A DNA stretch of 64,000 bases from VGKP01 sp964647695 (GCA_964647695.1 CAZYIS010000002.1:1-64000); one strand, 5' to 3'. Positions 18,078 to 26,373 are shown, numbered from the stretch's first letter. Notes: a model not told the origin generated them from the letters alone. Program-made: numbers and translations.

Positions 18078-18539
18078 TTATAAATTTTTTAGCGCTTTTT
18101 CTCTTTTGCTCGTAATATCTTGATTTAGGTTTTTAATATATTTGTTAAATGTCTCGGATGCTCTGGTTGAAGTGTTGGCCCAATCAGTATCGGTCGGAGT
18201 AAAATGATTAGTTATTCCATCTTTTATTATATTCATGCTGGCGATTTTAAAATCCGATCGGTAGGATTGGAATGGATTTTCAGTAGAACAAACTTCGGTA
18301 GCTATGGAAAATTCAACGCCATCTTTTTTAGTCACCTTTAATGTTTGACCTTCGTATCTAAATCTATTAAATGCGCTAGTGCTAGCTACACCTAGTAAAG
18401 AAGTAGTATAATTAATCTTTTCTCCATTAAGAGTTACTGAATATTCTGGCATCATACATCTTTCCTGAGCCTGAGATGACAATAAGGAGGATGTGCCTAT
18501 AACTGTAGCCATCAATAGATTTCTCAATGTTTTAGTCAT
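18078..18539 (-). CDS. Hypothetical secreted protein with Sec signal peptide
   Basis: 153 residues. The N-terminus (MTKTLRNLLMATVIGTSS...SSQAQ) is a classical Sec signal peptide with a probable cleavage after AQA/QA near residue 24. The mature part has two cysteines (C28 and C83), no membrane helix and no recognised motif. It ends 8 nt from tRNA-Cys. A TATA-like box about 28 nt upstream of the ATG suggests its own transcription. The bacterial-looking signal peptide is unlike the anchored surface proteins elsewhere in the window. Confidence 0.55.
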   Translation of the reverse strand: MTKTLRNLLMATVIGTSSLLSSQAQERCMMPEYSVTLNGEKINYTTSLLGVASTSAFNRFRYEGQTLKVTKKDGVEFSIATEVCSTENPFQSYRSDFKIASMNIIKDGITNHFTPTDTDWANTSTRASETFNKYIKNLNQDITSKREKALKNL

Positions 18540-18591
18540 AATTTTTTATATGGTTAAGGATATTTAAATAAATCGCTGTTTTTTTGCTATA

Positions 18592-19488
18592 TTATACTCC
18601 CAATAGTCTCATTCTGCTCATAGGGTCTTCACCTAGAAACTTCAATAGGTTATGTAAAACTTCTAAATCTATCGGGTCTCTTGTGTCTTTGGTTCTTTTA
18701 ATATGGTGTTTTTCTTTAACTTTGAATAAATATTGAGGGTTAGATATGTTAAATTTGAATCCTTCCATAAAATAGGGTATGGATTGAAAATCTTGAAGCG
18801 GTACAGTTATATCTAATTTAGGCCCTTCACCTTGATCTTTATTAGAAACTACTATTATCTCTTCTGGTTTTACTACTAATTCTGAAGATTCTTTTTTAAA
18901 AGTCAGAGCTTCAGTCAAATTAACTTTTTCGTTGTTTGGTGCCCTATAATGATGTACGAAAAGATCAAAATAGATCATTTCAGGATTATTCATATCAACT
19001 AATCTTAAAGAATTTGAAGAAAGTTTATCTTTCAATCCACTTTTACTTCTTTCTTTTATTTCTTTTACTGTAGTTGGTTCGTAACTTTCTACCTTTTTAC
19101 CTGGCCAAATGGTTATTTCTTTAGGTCTACGCATAAGTTTCATTTTTGAAATATTTGCTTCAGAGACTAGTGATTCTAGATTGTCTTCTAAACATAGAAT
19201 ATGGGGAACAAAGTTACTATCTCTATAGGAACCATTTATAAGATTTGTAGCTTGGTTAGGTATCCAATCAGCGATAATTTTTTGAGCTTCTTCAGGAGCC
19301 ATAGATCTGGATAAAGAATTTTTATATACTCTGAGGAGTAAAGATATGCTATTGCCTCCACCGATAAGGTATTCTGAATTTGGAAGTCTTTTCTTTATTT
19401 CATAGAGCATGGAATCTAGCTTTTTAGCTCTTTCTTGGTTTATAGGTCTGTAATCATGTGTGTGTTTAGATGTTATGGCAAATTCCAT
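18592..19488 (-). CDS. Putative nucleotidyltransferase-like protein (AbiEii-like)
   Basis: 298 residues, soluble. The segment SEYLIGGGNSISLLLR near residue 40 resembles the GG motif of nucleotidyltransferase-fold proteins. The C-terminal NPQYLFKVKEKHHIKRTKDTRD segment (split across the fold) resembles the PxYLhxxK...R.KDxxD region of AbiEii-type proteins. A central YFDLFVHHY could carry a catalytic acid. The usual DxD after the GG motif is not clear, so activity is uncertain. It lies beside the secreted protein and tRNA-Cys, which may mark a small accessory insert. The family call is tentative. Confidence 0.4.
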   Translation of the reverse strand: MEFAITSKHTHDYRPINQERAKKLDSMLYEIKKRLPNSEYLIGGGNSISLLLRVYKNSLSRSMAPEEAQKIIADWIPNQATNLINGSYRDSNFVPHILCLEDNLESLVSEANISKMKLMRRPKEITIWPGKKVESYEPTTVKEIKERSKSGLKDKLSSNSLRLVDMNNPEMIYFDLFVHHYRAPNNEKVNLTEALTFKKESSELVVKPEEIIVVSNKDQGEGPKLDITVPLQDFQSIPYFMEGFKFNISNPQYLFKVKEKHHIKRTKDTRDPIDLEVLHNLLKFLGEDPMSRMRLLGV

Positions 19489-19621
19489 AACTCTTGTAGT
19501 TCTTTAATGTTTTTAAGCTTAATACCTCAATTTCACTACTAATGAGGGTAAAATGGGCAAAGTTAAGGTTTATAAAAGAGGTAAGCTAAGAGAGATTATA
19601 CGATTTGTAATTAAATCATTC

Positions 19622-19629
19622 AAGGAGGT
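19622..19629 (+). promoter_or_regulatory. Strong Shine-Dalgarno motif
   Basis: The motif aaggaggt ends 3 nt before the ATG at 19633 and fits the anti-SD of archaeal 16S rRNA. An upstream TATA-like box (gtttataaaag near 19568-19578) would give a leader of some 30-40 nt, one of the few non-leaderless arrangements here. Confidence 0.6.
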
Positions 19630-19632
19630 AAA

Positions 19633-19779
19633 ATGGTACAAGGATATTGCGTTAAATGCAAAAAAATGACTGACATAAAAGATCCAAAGGAATCTTTAAC
19701 CAAGAAGGGTACAAAGATTGCTAAGGGTAAGTGTCCAACATGTGGGACAACAGTCTGTAGAATGGGCGGATTAAAGTAA
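19633..19779 (+). CDS. DUF5679-like zinc-ribbon protein, 48 residues
   Basis: A short gene read directly from the sequence. It encodes 48 residues beginning MVQGYCVKCKKMTDI and ending in a CPTCGTTVCRMGGLK tail. The paired CxxC motifs (C6/C9 and C34/C37) make a zinc ribbon, and the pattern matches DUF5679, a small family found in archaea and some bacteria. Function is unknown; the charged middle contains several lysines. A strong Shine-Dalgarno motif and a following T-rich tract support a real, separately transcribed gene. Confidence 0.75.
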   Translation: MVQGYCVKCKKMTDIKDPKESLTKKGTKIAKGKCPTCGTTVCRMGGLK

Positions 19780-19789
19780 ATTAGCCCTT

Positions 19790-19808
19790 ATTTTTTATTT
19801 TTTTATTT
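19790..19808 (+). terminator. T-rich terminator after the DUF5679 gene
   Basis: A run of almost pure T begins 10 nt after the stop codon. Archaeal RNA polymerase terminates on such T tracts without a hairpin. Confidence 0.5.
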
Positions 19809-19874
19809 ATAATTGTTTTGAATTGGCTTTAGTTTTATAAAGCCTATCTTTAAACCAGTGGCTTAAACCTTAGG

Positions 19875-19882
19875 TTTAAATA
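19875..19882 (+). promoter_or_regulatory. TATA box of glyS
   Basis: The box tttaaata is centred about 26 nt before the ATG at 19904, which favours this ATG over the in-frame start 18 nt upstream. Confidence 0.55.
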
Positions 19883-19903
19883 TTATTGATTTTAGGTGTT
19901 TAT

Positions 19904-21388
19904 ATGGTTGAGAATAAAGAAGAATTAAGCGTAGAAGAATTAACTAATTTTTGTAAGAGAAAAGGATTTGTTTTTAGAAGTAGCGAAATATATGGTGGTT
20001 TTTCAGGATTTTGGGATTATGGTCCTCTAGGAGCCGAGCTATATAATAACATAAAGAGTGATTTCTGGAAGTTTTTTGTTCATCAAAAGGAAAATATGGT
20101 GGGAATTGATGCTTCCATAATTAGTCATCCTAGAACCTGGAAGGCTTCAGGACATTTGGCTAACTTTTCAGACGTGGCTGTTACATGTAAAAAGTGTAAA
20201 AATGCAACTAAGGTAGATAAATCTGAAGTGGGTAAAGTAAAGTGTGATAAGTGTGGTGGAGAATTTGAAGTACAGGGAGAATTTAATCTAATGTTCAAGA
20301 CCAATGTGGGTGCATTGAAGGCAGGAGAAGCATATTTGAGAGGAGAAACGGCTCAGGGAATGTTTATGAATTTTAAGCTGGTTCAGGAAACTAGTAGAAA
20401 ACAATTGCCTTTTGGAATTGCTCAGATAGGAAAATGTTTTAGAAATGAAATTGCTCCAAGAGATTTTCTTTTCAGAGTAAGAGAATTTGATATAGGAGAG
20501 TTTGAATTTTTCATTCATCCAGAAGAAACCAAATGTGATCTGTTGGAAAATAAGCAGCTAAATGTTAAATTAAGATTATTGGATGCTGAAACTCAGGAAA
20601 AAGGAAAGGACATACTTAAGGATACCACTATAGGAAAAATGTTAAAAGAGAAAAGAATGGATGAATGGCATGGCTACTGGTTGGCTGAACAATTGCTGTG
20701 GTTTACTAAACTTGGATTGATAGATAAAATAAAAGTTAGAGAACATATGAAGTCTGAGTTAAGTCATTATAGTAGTGCAACCTTTGATATGGACTTCGAA
20801 TATCCATTTGGAAGTAAGGAAATTGGAGGAAATGCTAACCGAGGACAATATGATCTTACTCAACATATGAAAGAATCTGGACAGAGTTTAGAATTATTTG
20901 ATGAAAAGACAAAGAAGAAAGTAATTCCAAAAGTTATTGAACCAACATTTGGAATAGGAAGAGTATTTTTAGCTTTGTTATGTAATGGATATTATCATGA
21001 TAAGAAGAGGGATAATGTAATCATGAAATTCCCAGCTTATATTGCTCCGGTTAAGGTTGCAGTGTTGCCTATAATCAAGGATAAAAAAATGGTCAGGTTG
21101 GCAAAGGATATTGTTTCAGATCTAAGAGAAAATTGGAATATTGTTTATGATGAATCTGGATCCATAGGAAGAAGATATAGTAGAAATGATGAAATTGGAA
21201 CTCCTATGTGTATTGCAGTGGATGAGGATTCATTGAAGAGTAAAACTGTAACCATAAGGGATAGAGATACTACAAAACAGGTCAAGGTTAAGATTGATGA
21301 GTTGCATGAAGTGGTAAGAAAAGTTATCAATGGAGAGAATTTGCTTAAACTTGGTAAATTGGTAGAAACTAGAGTAAAAGAAGAATAA
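19904..21388 (+). CDS. glyS: Glycyl-tRNA synthetase (class II, alpha2 type)
   Basis: About 494 residues, the archaeal/eukaryotic-type homodimeric GlyRS. Seen features are the N-terminal IYGGFSGFWDYGPLG motif, a zinc-ribbon insert (CKKCK and CDKCGG), the class II motif 2 loop (FRNEIAPRDFLFRVREF) and a C-terminal anticodon-binding domain with VAVLPI. It charges tRNA-Gly. The TATA position sets the start at 19904. The WYL-like gene follows after 2 nt, so the two are co-transcribed. The assignment is firm. Confidence 0.96.
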   Translation: MVENKEELSVEELTNFCKRKGFVFRSSEIYGGFSGFWDYGPLGAELYNNIKSDFWKFFVHQKENMVGIDASIISHPRTWKASGHLANFSDVAVTCKKCKNATKVDKSEVGKVKCDKCGGEFEVQGEFNLMFKTNVGALKAGEAYLRGETAQGMFMNFKLVQETSRKQLPFGIAQIGKCFRNEIAPRDFLFRVREFDIGEFEFFIHPEETKCDLLENKQLNVKLRLLDAETQEKGKDILKDTTIGKMLKEKRMDEWHGYWLAEQLLWFTKLGLIDKIKVREHMKSELSHYSSATFDMDFEYPFGSKEIGGNANRGQYDLTQHMKESGQSLELFDEKTKKKVIPKVIEPTFGIGRVFLALLCNGYYHDKKRDNVIMKFPAYIAPVKVAVLPIIKDKKMVRLAKDIVSDLRENWNIVYDESGSIGRRYSRNDEIGTPMCIAVDEDSLKSKTVTIRDRDTTKQVKVKIDELHEVVRKVINGENLLKLGKLVETRVKEE

Positions 21389-21390
21389 AT

Positions 21391-21636
21391 ATGGATAACT
21401 TGCCAAAAGAAGTTCTGGATAAATTAAAAGGAAAAGATATTAATGAAGTTTGTTTGAAAGTAATTTATAAAAATTATAAAGGTGAAGTCGGAGAAAGAAG
21501 AATAATTCCTATGGAAGTTTATTATGGAAGTAATGAATATCATAAATCTGAGCAATGGTTGATGAAGGTCTGGGACTTGGATAAAAATGCCTTTAGGGAT
21601 TATGCGCTGAGAGATATTATTGAGTGGAAGAATTGA
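21391..21636 (+). CDS. Small WYL-like domain protein
   Basis: 81 residues. The pattern Y(K)N..GE...RRIIPMEVYYG...HKSEQWLMKVWDLDK..FRDYALRDIIEW resembles a stand-alone WYL-type beta-barrel domain, which in other proteins binds ligands or nucleic acid. There is no DNA-binding domain. It is 2 nt behind glyS. Its last 20 nt overlap the 3' end of the convergent Lrp-type gene. The WYL-like assignment is by pattern only. Confidence 0.6.
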   Translation: MDNLPKEVLDKLKGKDINEVCLKVIYKNYKGEVGERRIIPMEVYYGSNEYHKSEQWLMKVWDLDKNAFRDYALRDIIEWKN

Positions 21637-22585
21637 AAATTCCTTCTGGGGCATAGTCTCCTTTGAATACTTCTAGATTAGTAAAGAAATCATGTATCTT
21701 TGTTGATTCTCCATAGTTTTCTTTTAAACTTATTATAAATTCACGTAGTTCATGGGAATTTTTAGCTATCACTCCAATGTCTAGGTCCCAATTTTCATTT
21801 CCAATATATTTGTAAATCCATATTACTTTATTTGCATTACTAAGAAAATTCATAAGTTCTTTTTCTTTACTTAGCTTTGTTATTTTAATTTGAATGTTAT
21901 GACATTCATATCCTAATTTTAATACATCAATGGAAATTGAATAGCCTTGAATTATTCCTGTTCTTTCAAGATTTTTTATTCTATATTTAATTGTATTTGC
22001 CACCATATTTAATTTACTCGAGAGTTCTTTATATTCTGCTCTTGAGTTTTTTGAAAGTAAAGATAGAATTTTCAAATCGATTTCATCTAAATCTAACTTT
22101 TCAGTTTTATTTTTTAAAACATGAACAGGTTTAACATCTATCATTTTTGTCGGATAGGATATTTGATAGGATGATTCAGCAATCATATAAGATTCCAAGT
22201 AATCTTCACATTCTTTCATCAGCTCTTTAGTTATTTCTTCTAAATGCAATCGGTCTTTTGCATATAAATCACAAACAATATTCCATTTTCCTAGAGCAAT
22301 TCCTAGATAGGAAATAAAGGCGTTTTTTTCTAAAAAGTTAACTATTTCCTTTTCTTTTTTACTGCTTACATTTCTTAATTGGAGAAAAAATCCAAATTTA
22401 GAAAAGCCCAGGTCTTTCGTATTAATAATCGTGTAGAAGTCAGTAATTATTTTTTCATCTATTAATTTTTTCATTCTATAATTCGCAACTTCTCTACTTA
22501 TCCCGCACTTTTTTGCCAATTGATTTAATGGCATTCTAGAGTTCTTTACAAGTTCCGAAAGTATTAATTGGTCTTTTTTGTCCAT
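21617..22585 (-). CDS. Tandem Lrp/AsnC-type transcriptional regulator
   Basis: 322 residues made of two Lrp/AsnC units. The first helix-turn-helix (about 5-50) and ligand-sensing arm (about 60-145) are followed by a second helix-turn-helix (about 165-210) and a second arm (220-310). Ordinary Lrp proteins are about 150 residues with one unit and act as dimers or octamers, so this is an internal fusion that could act as a pseudo-dimer. Its own TATA box (22607-22614) lies in the divergent region shared with the next gene pair, which may be a target. The ligand is unknown. Confidence 0.85.
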   Translation of the reverse strand: MDKKDQLILSELVKNSRMPLNQLAKKCGISREVANYRMKKLIDEKIITDFYTIINTKDLGFSKFGFFLQLRNVSSKKEKEIVNFLEKNAFISYLGIALGKWNIVCDLYAKDRLHLEEITKELMKECEDYLESYMIAESSYQISYPTKMIDVKPVHVLKNKTEKLDLDEIDLKILSLLSKNSRAEYKELSSKLNMVANTIKYRIKNLERTGIIQGYSISIDVLKLGYECHNIQIKITKLSKEKELMNFLSNANKVIWIYKYIGNENWDLDIGVIAKNSHELREFIISLKENYGESTKIHDFFTNLEVFKGDYAPEGIFNSSTQ

Positions 22586-22606
22586 AATTTACTATAATGA
22601 TAATAT

Positions 22607-22657
22607 TATATAAATCTATTGCATTTAAGTAAAATATTAGATAATAAGTCTTATAAT
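22607..22657. promoter_or_regulatory. Divergent promoters between the Lrp gene and the calcium-loop pair
   Basis: Two separate TATA-like boxes are visible: ttatataa at 22607-22614, 25 nt from the Lrp start on the minus strand, and cttataata at 22649-22657, about 25 nt from the ATG at 22679 on the plus strand. Confidence 0.5.
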
Positions 22658-22678
22658 AGTGATATTTGTCATTACTTT

Positions 22679-23050
22679 ATGATAGATAATAATGAAATTG
22701 AACGGAGAAGAGAAGAAGAAAATACCTTAAGGGATGCAGAGCATAGTTTAGGTTTTATAGGATTGGGATTAGTTGGATTATTCGGAGTAGTTATTACCAG
22801 TTTACCTATTCCTTCTCATTTCAGAGAAAATAAAGAAAATTATAAATTATTTTTAGAGGATTCAGTTTCTCATTGGACATATGCAGTCGATACTAATAAA
22901 GATGGAATAGCTGATATGTGCGTTAGAGATTATATCGTGGGCAGACCTCCTATGAGATTTCATACTGAAAGAAAACCTAGTGATAAAGAGCAGAATGAAT
23001 TCGGAATTGCCTATGCTAATTTTCTAAATACGGAGGTAAGAATAAAATGA
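22679..23050 (+). CDS. Membrane-anchored protein with EF-hand/dockerin-like loop (copy 1)
   Basis: About 123 residues. The ATG at 22679 is chosen because a TATA box lies 25 nt upstream. After a charged N-terminus comes one membrane helix (about 27-45). The exported part holds DTNKDGIADM, a DxxxDGxxD calcium-binding loop as in dockerin or EF-hand modules, and ends NEFGIAYANFLN. The next gene encodes a protein with the same order of elements, and the two overlap by 4 nt, so they look like diverged duplicates. Calcium binding is inference. Confidence 0.6.
   Translation: MIDNNEIERRREEENTLRDAEHSLGFIGLGLVGLFGVVITSLPIPSHFRENKENYKLFLEDSVSHWTYAVDTNKDGIADMCVRDYIVGRPPMRFHTERKPSDKEQNEFGIAYANFLNTEVRIK
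23032..23037 (+). promoter_or_regulatory. Shine-Dalgarno motif inside the upstream gene
   Basis: The motif ggaggt ends 9 nt before the ATG at 23047, within the end of the preceding gene, and supports coupled translation of the pair. Confidence 0.6.
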
Positions 23051-23394
23051 AAAATAATCTCCTTAAGATTATTTTACCAGTAGGTTTGTTTACTACTATA
23101 TTTTATGCTCCTCTTTTAACTTCTTTTTATTTGATTTCTAGAATTGAAAATGTAGGAAACGGAGTTGATGTGCTTGAAATAGGTAATCAGATACTATATA
23201 GTTATAATGGGCTAGGATATATTGATGAAGGAAAAGATGGAACTTTGGATAAAGTTGTAAAAAGTATGCCTGTTGGTCCTTTCATGGGTGGTCCAGGTTT
23301 TGCATTATTTGAAGTTCCTAGAACCGATAATGATCAAACTAATTTTAATTTTGCAGTTAATCAATATAATCAATTTAAAGCTAATAAAAAATAG
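23047..23394 (+). CDS. Membrane-anchored protein with EF-hand/dockerin-like loop (copy 2)
   Basis: 115 residues with one N-terminal membrane helix (about 8-28). The exported part carries DEGKDGTLDK, aligned with the DTNKDGIADM loop of the previous protein. The end (NFNFAVNQYNQF) also resembles the end of copy 1 (NEFGIAYANFLN). The pair is translationally coupled and preceded by a Shine-Dalgarno motif. No enzymatic motif is present. The partner or ligand is unknown. Confidence 0.6.
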   Translation: MKNNLLKIILPVGLFTTIFYAPLLTSFYLISRIENVGNGVDVLEIGNQILYSYNGLGYIDEGKDGTLDKVVKSMPVGPFMGGPGFALFEVPRTDNDQTNFNFAVNQYNQFKANKK

Positions 23395-23424
23395 TTTTAA
23401 ATAGTGTAGCTTATTATATCTATT

Positions 23425-23670
23425 ATGATGTGGGATAATCTATTTTTTTGGCCTTTCATGGCTGGATTTATGTTAATTGGATTCATAATCGGGATACTAG
23501 TACTAATATTTGTCATTTGGATGATTATCGATTGTGCCAGAAGAAATTTCAAAAATGATGTGGAGAAAATACTCTGGATTGTGCTTATGATATTTACCAC
23601 TTGGTTGGGTGCATTGGTGTATTATATTGTCATTAGGGCTTTGAATAAAAAGGGTTTGGCTAAAAAGTAA
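23425..23670 (+). CDS. PLDc_N-type small membrane protein
   Basis: 81 residues with two membrane helices (about 10-35 and 48-70) separated by the segment WMIIDCARR.F. The WxxxLxxxxTWLGALVYYIV pattern in the second helix is typical of the phospholipase-D N-terminal (PLDc_N) domain. This domain occurs alone in many archaea and bacteria without a known activity. Start choice between MM codons is uncertain by 3 nt. Confidence 0.7.
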   Translation: MMWDNLFFWPFMAGFMLIGFIIGILVLIFVIWMIIDCARRNFKNDVEKILWIVLMIFTTWLGALVYYIVIRALNKKGLAKK

Positions 23671-23691
23671 TATTTATAGGAAATAAAAAAG

Positions 23692-24258
23692 ATGGAAGAT
23701 CAAGAAAAAGATATAGATGCAGAGGAAGTTGTAAAACATAGTCTATTGGAAAAAGCAGAAATAAGTTTAGTTCTGGATACCTATGATGATATATTTTCTG
23801 ATTTCGATCCTAGACCTTTTGGACAGAGAGCATTGTCGGATGACTTTCTGATTGAGGCTAAGAAGGCTGCAAGGGACAAGGATGATGATATAGAATTAAG
23901 TTTCATGATTCCAAAGGATAAGAGAAGAATGGATTATGAATTGGTTATTAAGAAGAGATTAAGAGATCATTTTAGAAAGCATTCTATGTTGGTTAGAAAT
24001 GAGATAAGTAGAATAAAAAAGCAGGGAGTAGTTTGGGCAATCTTAGGACTATTGTTATTAATCTTTGCCACAATGGTTACCTATTATCACAATGGTAGCA
24101 TTATTTGGGATTTGCTTTTAATTTCTCTTGAGCCGGCTGGTTGGTTCTTATTCTGGATTGGTGGGGAAAAATTGGTTTATGAAGTAAGAGATAAATATCC
24201 GGAATTAGAATTCTATGATAAAATGACCAGATGTGAAATTAGTTTTCATACCTATTGA
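23692..24258 (+). CDS. Conserved two-TM protein of unknown function
   Basis: 188 residues. The N-terminal cytoplasmic part contains LDTYDDIFSDFDPRPFGQR, a motif I associate with a widely distributed but uncharacterised family, then a LSFMIPKDKRR segment and a charged helix. Two membrane helices follow (about 110-130 and 137-158). The tail ends with a short conserved-looking KMTRCEISFHTY. It follows the PLDc_N gene by 21 nt and may be co-transcribed. The function is unknown. Confidence 0.65.
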   Translation: MEDQEKDIDAEEVVKHSLLEKAEISLVLDTYDDIFSDFDPRPFGQRALSDDFLIEAKKAARDKDDDIELSFMIPKDKRRMDYELVIKKRLRDHFRKHSMLVRNEISRIKKQGVVWAILGLLLLIFATMVTYYHNGSIIWDLLLISLEPAGWFLFWIGGEKLVYEVRDKYPELEFYDKMTRCEISFHTY

Positions 24259-24304
24259 TTAGGTTAAACCTTAGGTTTATATAGGAATTTTCATTTATTA
24301 TATT

Positions 24305-25024
24305 ATGAATTTGATTATCTGGATTGCTATTGCAGCATTTGTTTCAACACTAATTGGTGGATTAATCGCCATTAGATTAAAGAAAGCATTGCCTTTTTTC
24401 TTTGCATTTTCAACAGGTACATTAATCGCAGTTGCATTTTTGGATCTATTACCTGAGAGTATAGAACTTGCTCAAGGAATTGCTCTGGACACTAAATATA
24501 TCTTTTTGACCATAGTGCTTTCATTTTTATTCTATAGCTTTTTGGAAAAATATTTCTTGGCACACCACCATCATGAAGATGATGATCACGGACATATTCT
24601 AGGACCTATTGGTGCCGGAAGTTTAGTTCTACATAGTTTTCTTGATGGAGCAGCCATAGGTGCAGCATTCCAGGTTAATCCGGCAGTAGGTCTTATTGTA
24701 GCACTTGCAGTAATAGCTCATGATTTCACAGATGGAATAAATACGGTTACTTTAATGCTAAAGAATAAACATAATTCAAAGAGAGCAATGATCTTTTTAG
24801 TAATGGATGCACTTGCTCCGGTGCTGGGAATATTATTAACTACTTTAATCAATATAGATCAGAAAATTTTAGCATTTATACTTGCATTCTTTATTGGAGA
24901 ATTTATTTATATCGGGGCAGCTAATTTGCTTCCAGAAACCCATAAACATAAGTCCTGGTTTATCACTTTATTTATGATCTTAGGTGCAGGGTTAATTTAT
25001 CTATTGAGTAATATTATTGCTTAA
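24305..25024 (+). CDS. ZIP-family metal transporter
   Basis: 239 residues with about seven to eight membrane helices. The family signs are visible: a His-rich cytoplasmic loop (HHHHEDDDHGH, about residues 90-100), HSFLDGAAIG in the fourth helix and HDFTDGINTV in the fifth, where the H/D residues form the metal path. ZIP proteins move Zn(II) or other divalent metals into the cytoplasm. A TATA-like box (gtttatatagg) lies about 27 nt upstream. It stands just before the copper cluster, so the two may form a metal-homeostasis region. Confidence 0.9.
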   Translation: MNLIIWIAIAAFVSTLIGGLIAIRLKKALPFFFAFSTGTLIAVAFLDLLPESIELAQGIALDTKYIFLTIVLSFLFYSFLEKYFLAHHHHEDDDHGHILGPIGAGSLVLHSFLDGAAIGAAFQVNPAVGLIVALAVIAHDFTDGINTVTLMLKNKHNSKRAMIFLVMDALAPVLGILLTTLINIDQKILAFILAFFIGEFIYIGAANLLPETHKHKSWFITLFMILGAGLIYLLSNIIA

Positions 25025-25072
25025 AAATTCAATTTTCACAAAGGCTTTAAACCTTTAATTCTAAGATTTGTT

Positions 25073-25756
25073 ATGTCATTTAAACAATTTTTGAAAGAAT
25101 TGAATGGAAATAGGGTAGAGGGAGAGTTAATTAAAACTGTTTTAGTTTCACTGATTACTTCAGTTGCTATAATAGGTATTCTTTATTATTTTATTCTGAA
25201 AAATATAACTAATTTTATTCCAAATTATGGGCTTTATTTATTGTTGGCTGCAATAATTTATTCTCTATTGGTTCCAATAATTAGACAGGTTAGAACCTAT
25301 AAACAATTCGCCTGCATGGCTGGAATGATGATAGGAATGACTGCAGGAATGGTTGCAGGATTCATGGCTGGATATTTGGTTGGAGCTACGAATGGTATGT
25401 TCATTGGAGGAGTATTTGGGATGATTATTGGAAGTGTTTTAGGTGTCTGGGTTGGAAGTTGTTGTGGAATAATGGGATTCATGGAAGGAATAATGGCTGG
25501 ATTTATGGGTGGATTGATGGGTGCTATGACCGCGGTAATGCTTTTGAATGATCATCTTAAATTAGCAAGTGTTATAGTTACTATCTTTTCTGGAATCATT
25601 GCCATATCATTGAACTATATGATTTATTTCGAAATGAAAGAGCATGAAGGAAAAAGTAGGGAAAATCATTTCAATACAATTTTAGTCACAGCCATACTCA
25701 TGATATTAACTTTAGGTTTAATGGTCTTTGGGCCTAGGAGTGCAATATTTAGTTAA
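25073..25756 (+). CDS. Met/Gly-rich membrane protein of the copper operon
   Basis: 227 residues. Two helices near the N-terminus are followed by a long Met- and Gly-rich hydrophobic block (about residues 78-165) with repeated MxGMxxGM and GxxxG spacing and a CC pair. Two more helices follow. Methionine-rich membrane segments bind Cu(I) in known copper transporters, and the cupredoxin gene starts 1 nt after this stop, so a role in copper handling is likely. No known copper-transporter family is clearly matched. Function is inference from composition and context. Confidence 0.65.
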   Translation: MSFKQFLKELNGNRVEGELIKTVLVSLITSVAIIGILYYFILKNITNFIPNYGLYLLLAAIIYSLLVPIIRQVRTYKQFACMAGMMIGMTAGMVAGFMAGYLVGATNGMFIGGVFGMIIGSVLGVWVGSCCGIMGFMEGIMAGFMGGLMGAMTAVMLLNDHLKLASVIVTIFSGIIAISLNYMIYFEMKEHEGKSRENHFNTILVTAILMILTLGLMVFGPRSAIFS

Positions 25757-25757
25757 A

Positions 25758-26147
25758 ATGATAATAAAGAAAAATACAATTTGGATGTTTCTTATTTTGG
25801 TTATAATAGTTATAGCTGGATATTTTGTGGTTTCAACTGGAAGTAAGAATAATAATTCTAACATTAGTGTTACTTCTGGAGATGTGCAAGTTGTTAAGAT
25901 GTATGTTTCTGGAGCAAATTATATCTTTGAGCCTTCATCAGTTGTAAAAGAAAGACCTGTTAGAATAGAAGCAGATATGACTAGAATGCCTGGGTGTGCA
26001 AAGAGCGTTATCGGTTCTGAAATAGGATTAAGAAAGACTTTTAGTTCAAGGGATAATACTTTTACATTTACACCTACTAAGGCTGGGACTTTTTATATTG
26101 CTTGTTCGATGAATATGTATACGGGGAACTTAATAGTTACAGATTAA
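25758..26147 (+). CDS. Membrane-anchored cupredoxin-like protein
   Basis: About 129 residues. The ATG at 25758 is chosen over the upstream start, which would overlap the previous gene. One N-terminal membrane helix (about 5-25) anchors an extracellular domain with cupredoxin spacing: a GCAKSV segment and a C-terminal FYIACSMNMYTG motif that supply Cys and Met ligands at the usual copper site. It resembles the plastocyanin-like modules found with Cu-ATPases. It lies between the Met-rich membrane protein and the CopZ-like gene in one tight operon. Confidence 0.75.
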   Translation: MIIKKNTIWMFLILVIIVIAGYFVVSTGSKNNNSNISVTSGDVQVVKMYVSGANYIFEPSSVVKERPVRIEADMTRMPGCAKSVIGSEIGLRKTFSSRDNTFTFTPTKAGTFYIACSMNMYTGNLIVTD

Positions 26148-26148
26148 A

Positions 26149-26367
26149 ATGAAAAAAGTTAAACTAAGTATAAATGGGATGCACTGTGCTTCTTGTTCGG
26201 CAAATGTGGAAAGAAGTTTGAAAACAGTCAAAGGTGTAAAGAATGTTTCTATAAGTTTAATGTTGAAAAAAGGAAATGTGGAAATGGAAGATAATGTTTC
26301 TGAAGAAGATCTGAAGAAAGCAGTGGCTAGAGCAGGCTATGCGGTAAATTCTACGGAAAAGGTTTAA
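26149..26367 (+). CDS. copZ: CopZ-like heavy-metal-associated copper chaperone
   Basis: 72 residues forming one HMA (ferredoxin-like) domain. The Cu(I)-binding motif is M11-H-C13-A-S-C16. It begins 1 nt after the cupredoxin stop and ends 6 nt before the CopA start. CopA itself lacks an N-terminal HMA domain, so this protein probably supplies copper to it in trans. Confidence 0.9.
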   Translation: MKKVKLSINGMHCASCSANVERSLKTVKGVKNVSISLMLKKGNVEMEDNVSEEDLKKAVARAGYAVNSTEKV

Positions 26368-26373
26368 TCTAAC

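Noticed and set aside
19553..19669. A 38-codon frame with a gaggg motif before its ATG, overlapping the DUF5679 gene
   Set aside because: It overlaps a better supported gene in another frame, and its early part holds the likely TATA box of that gene.
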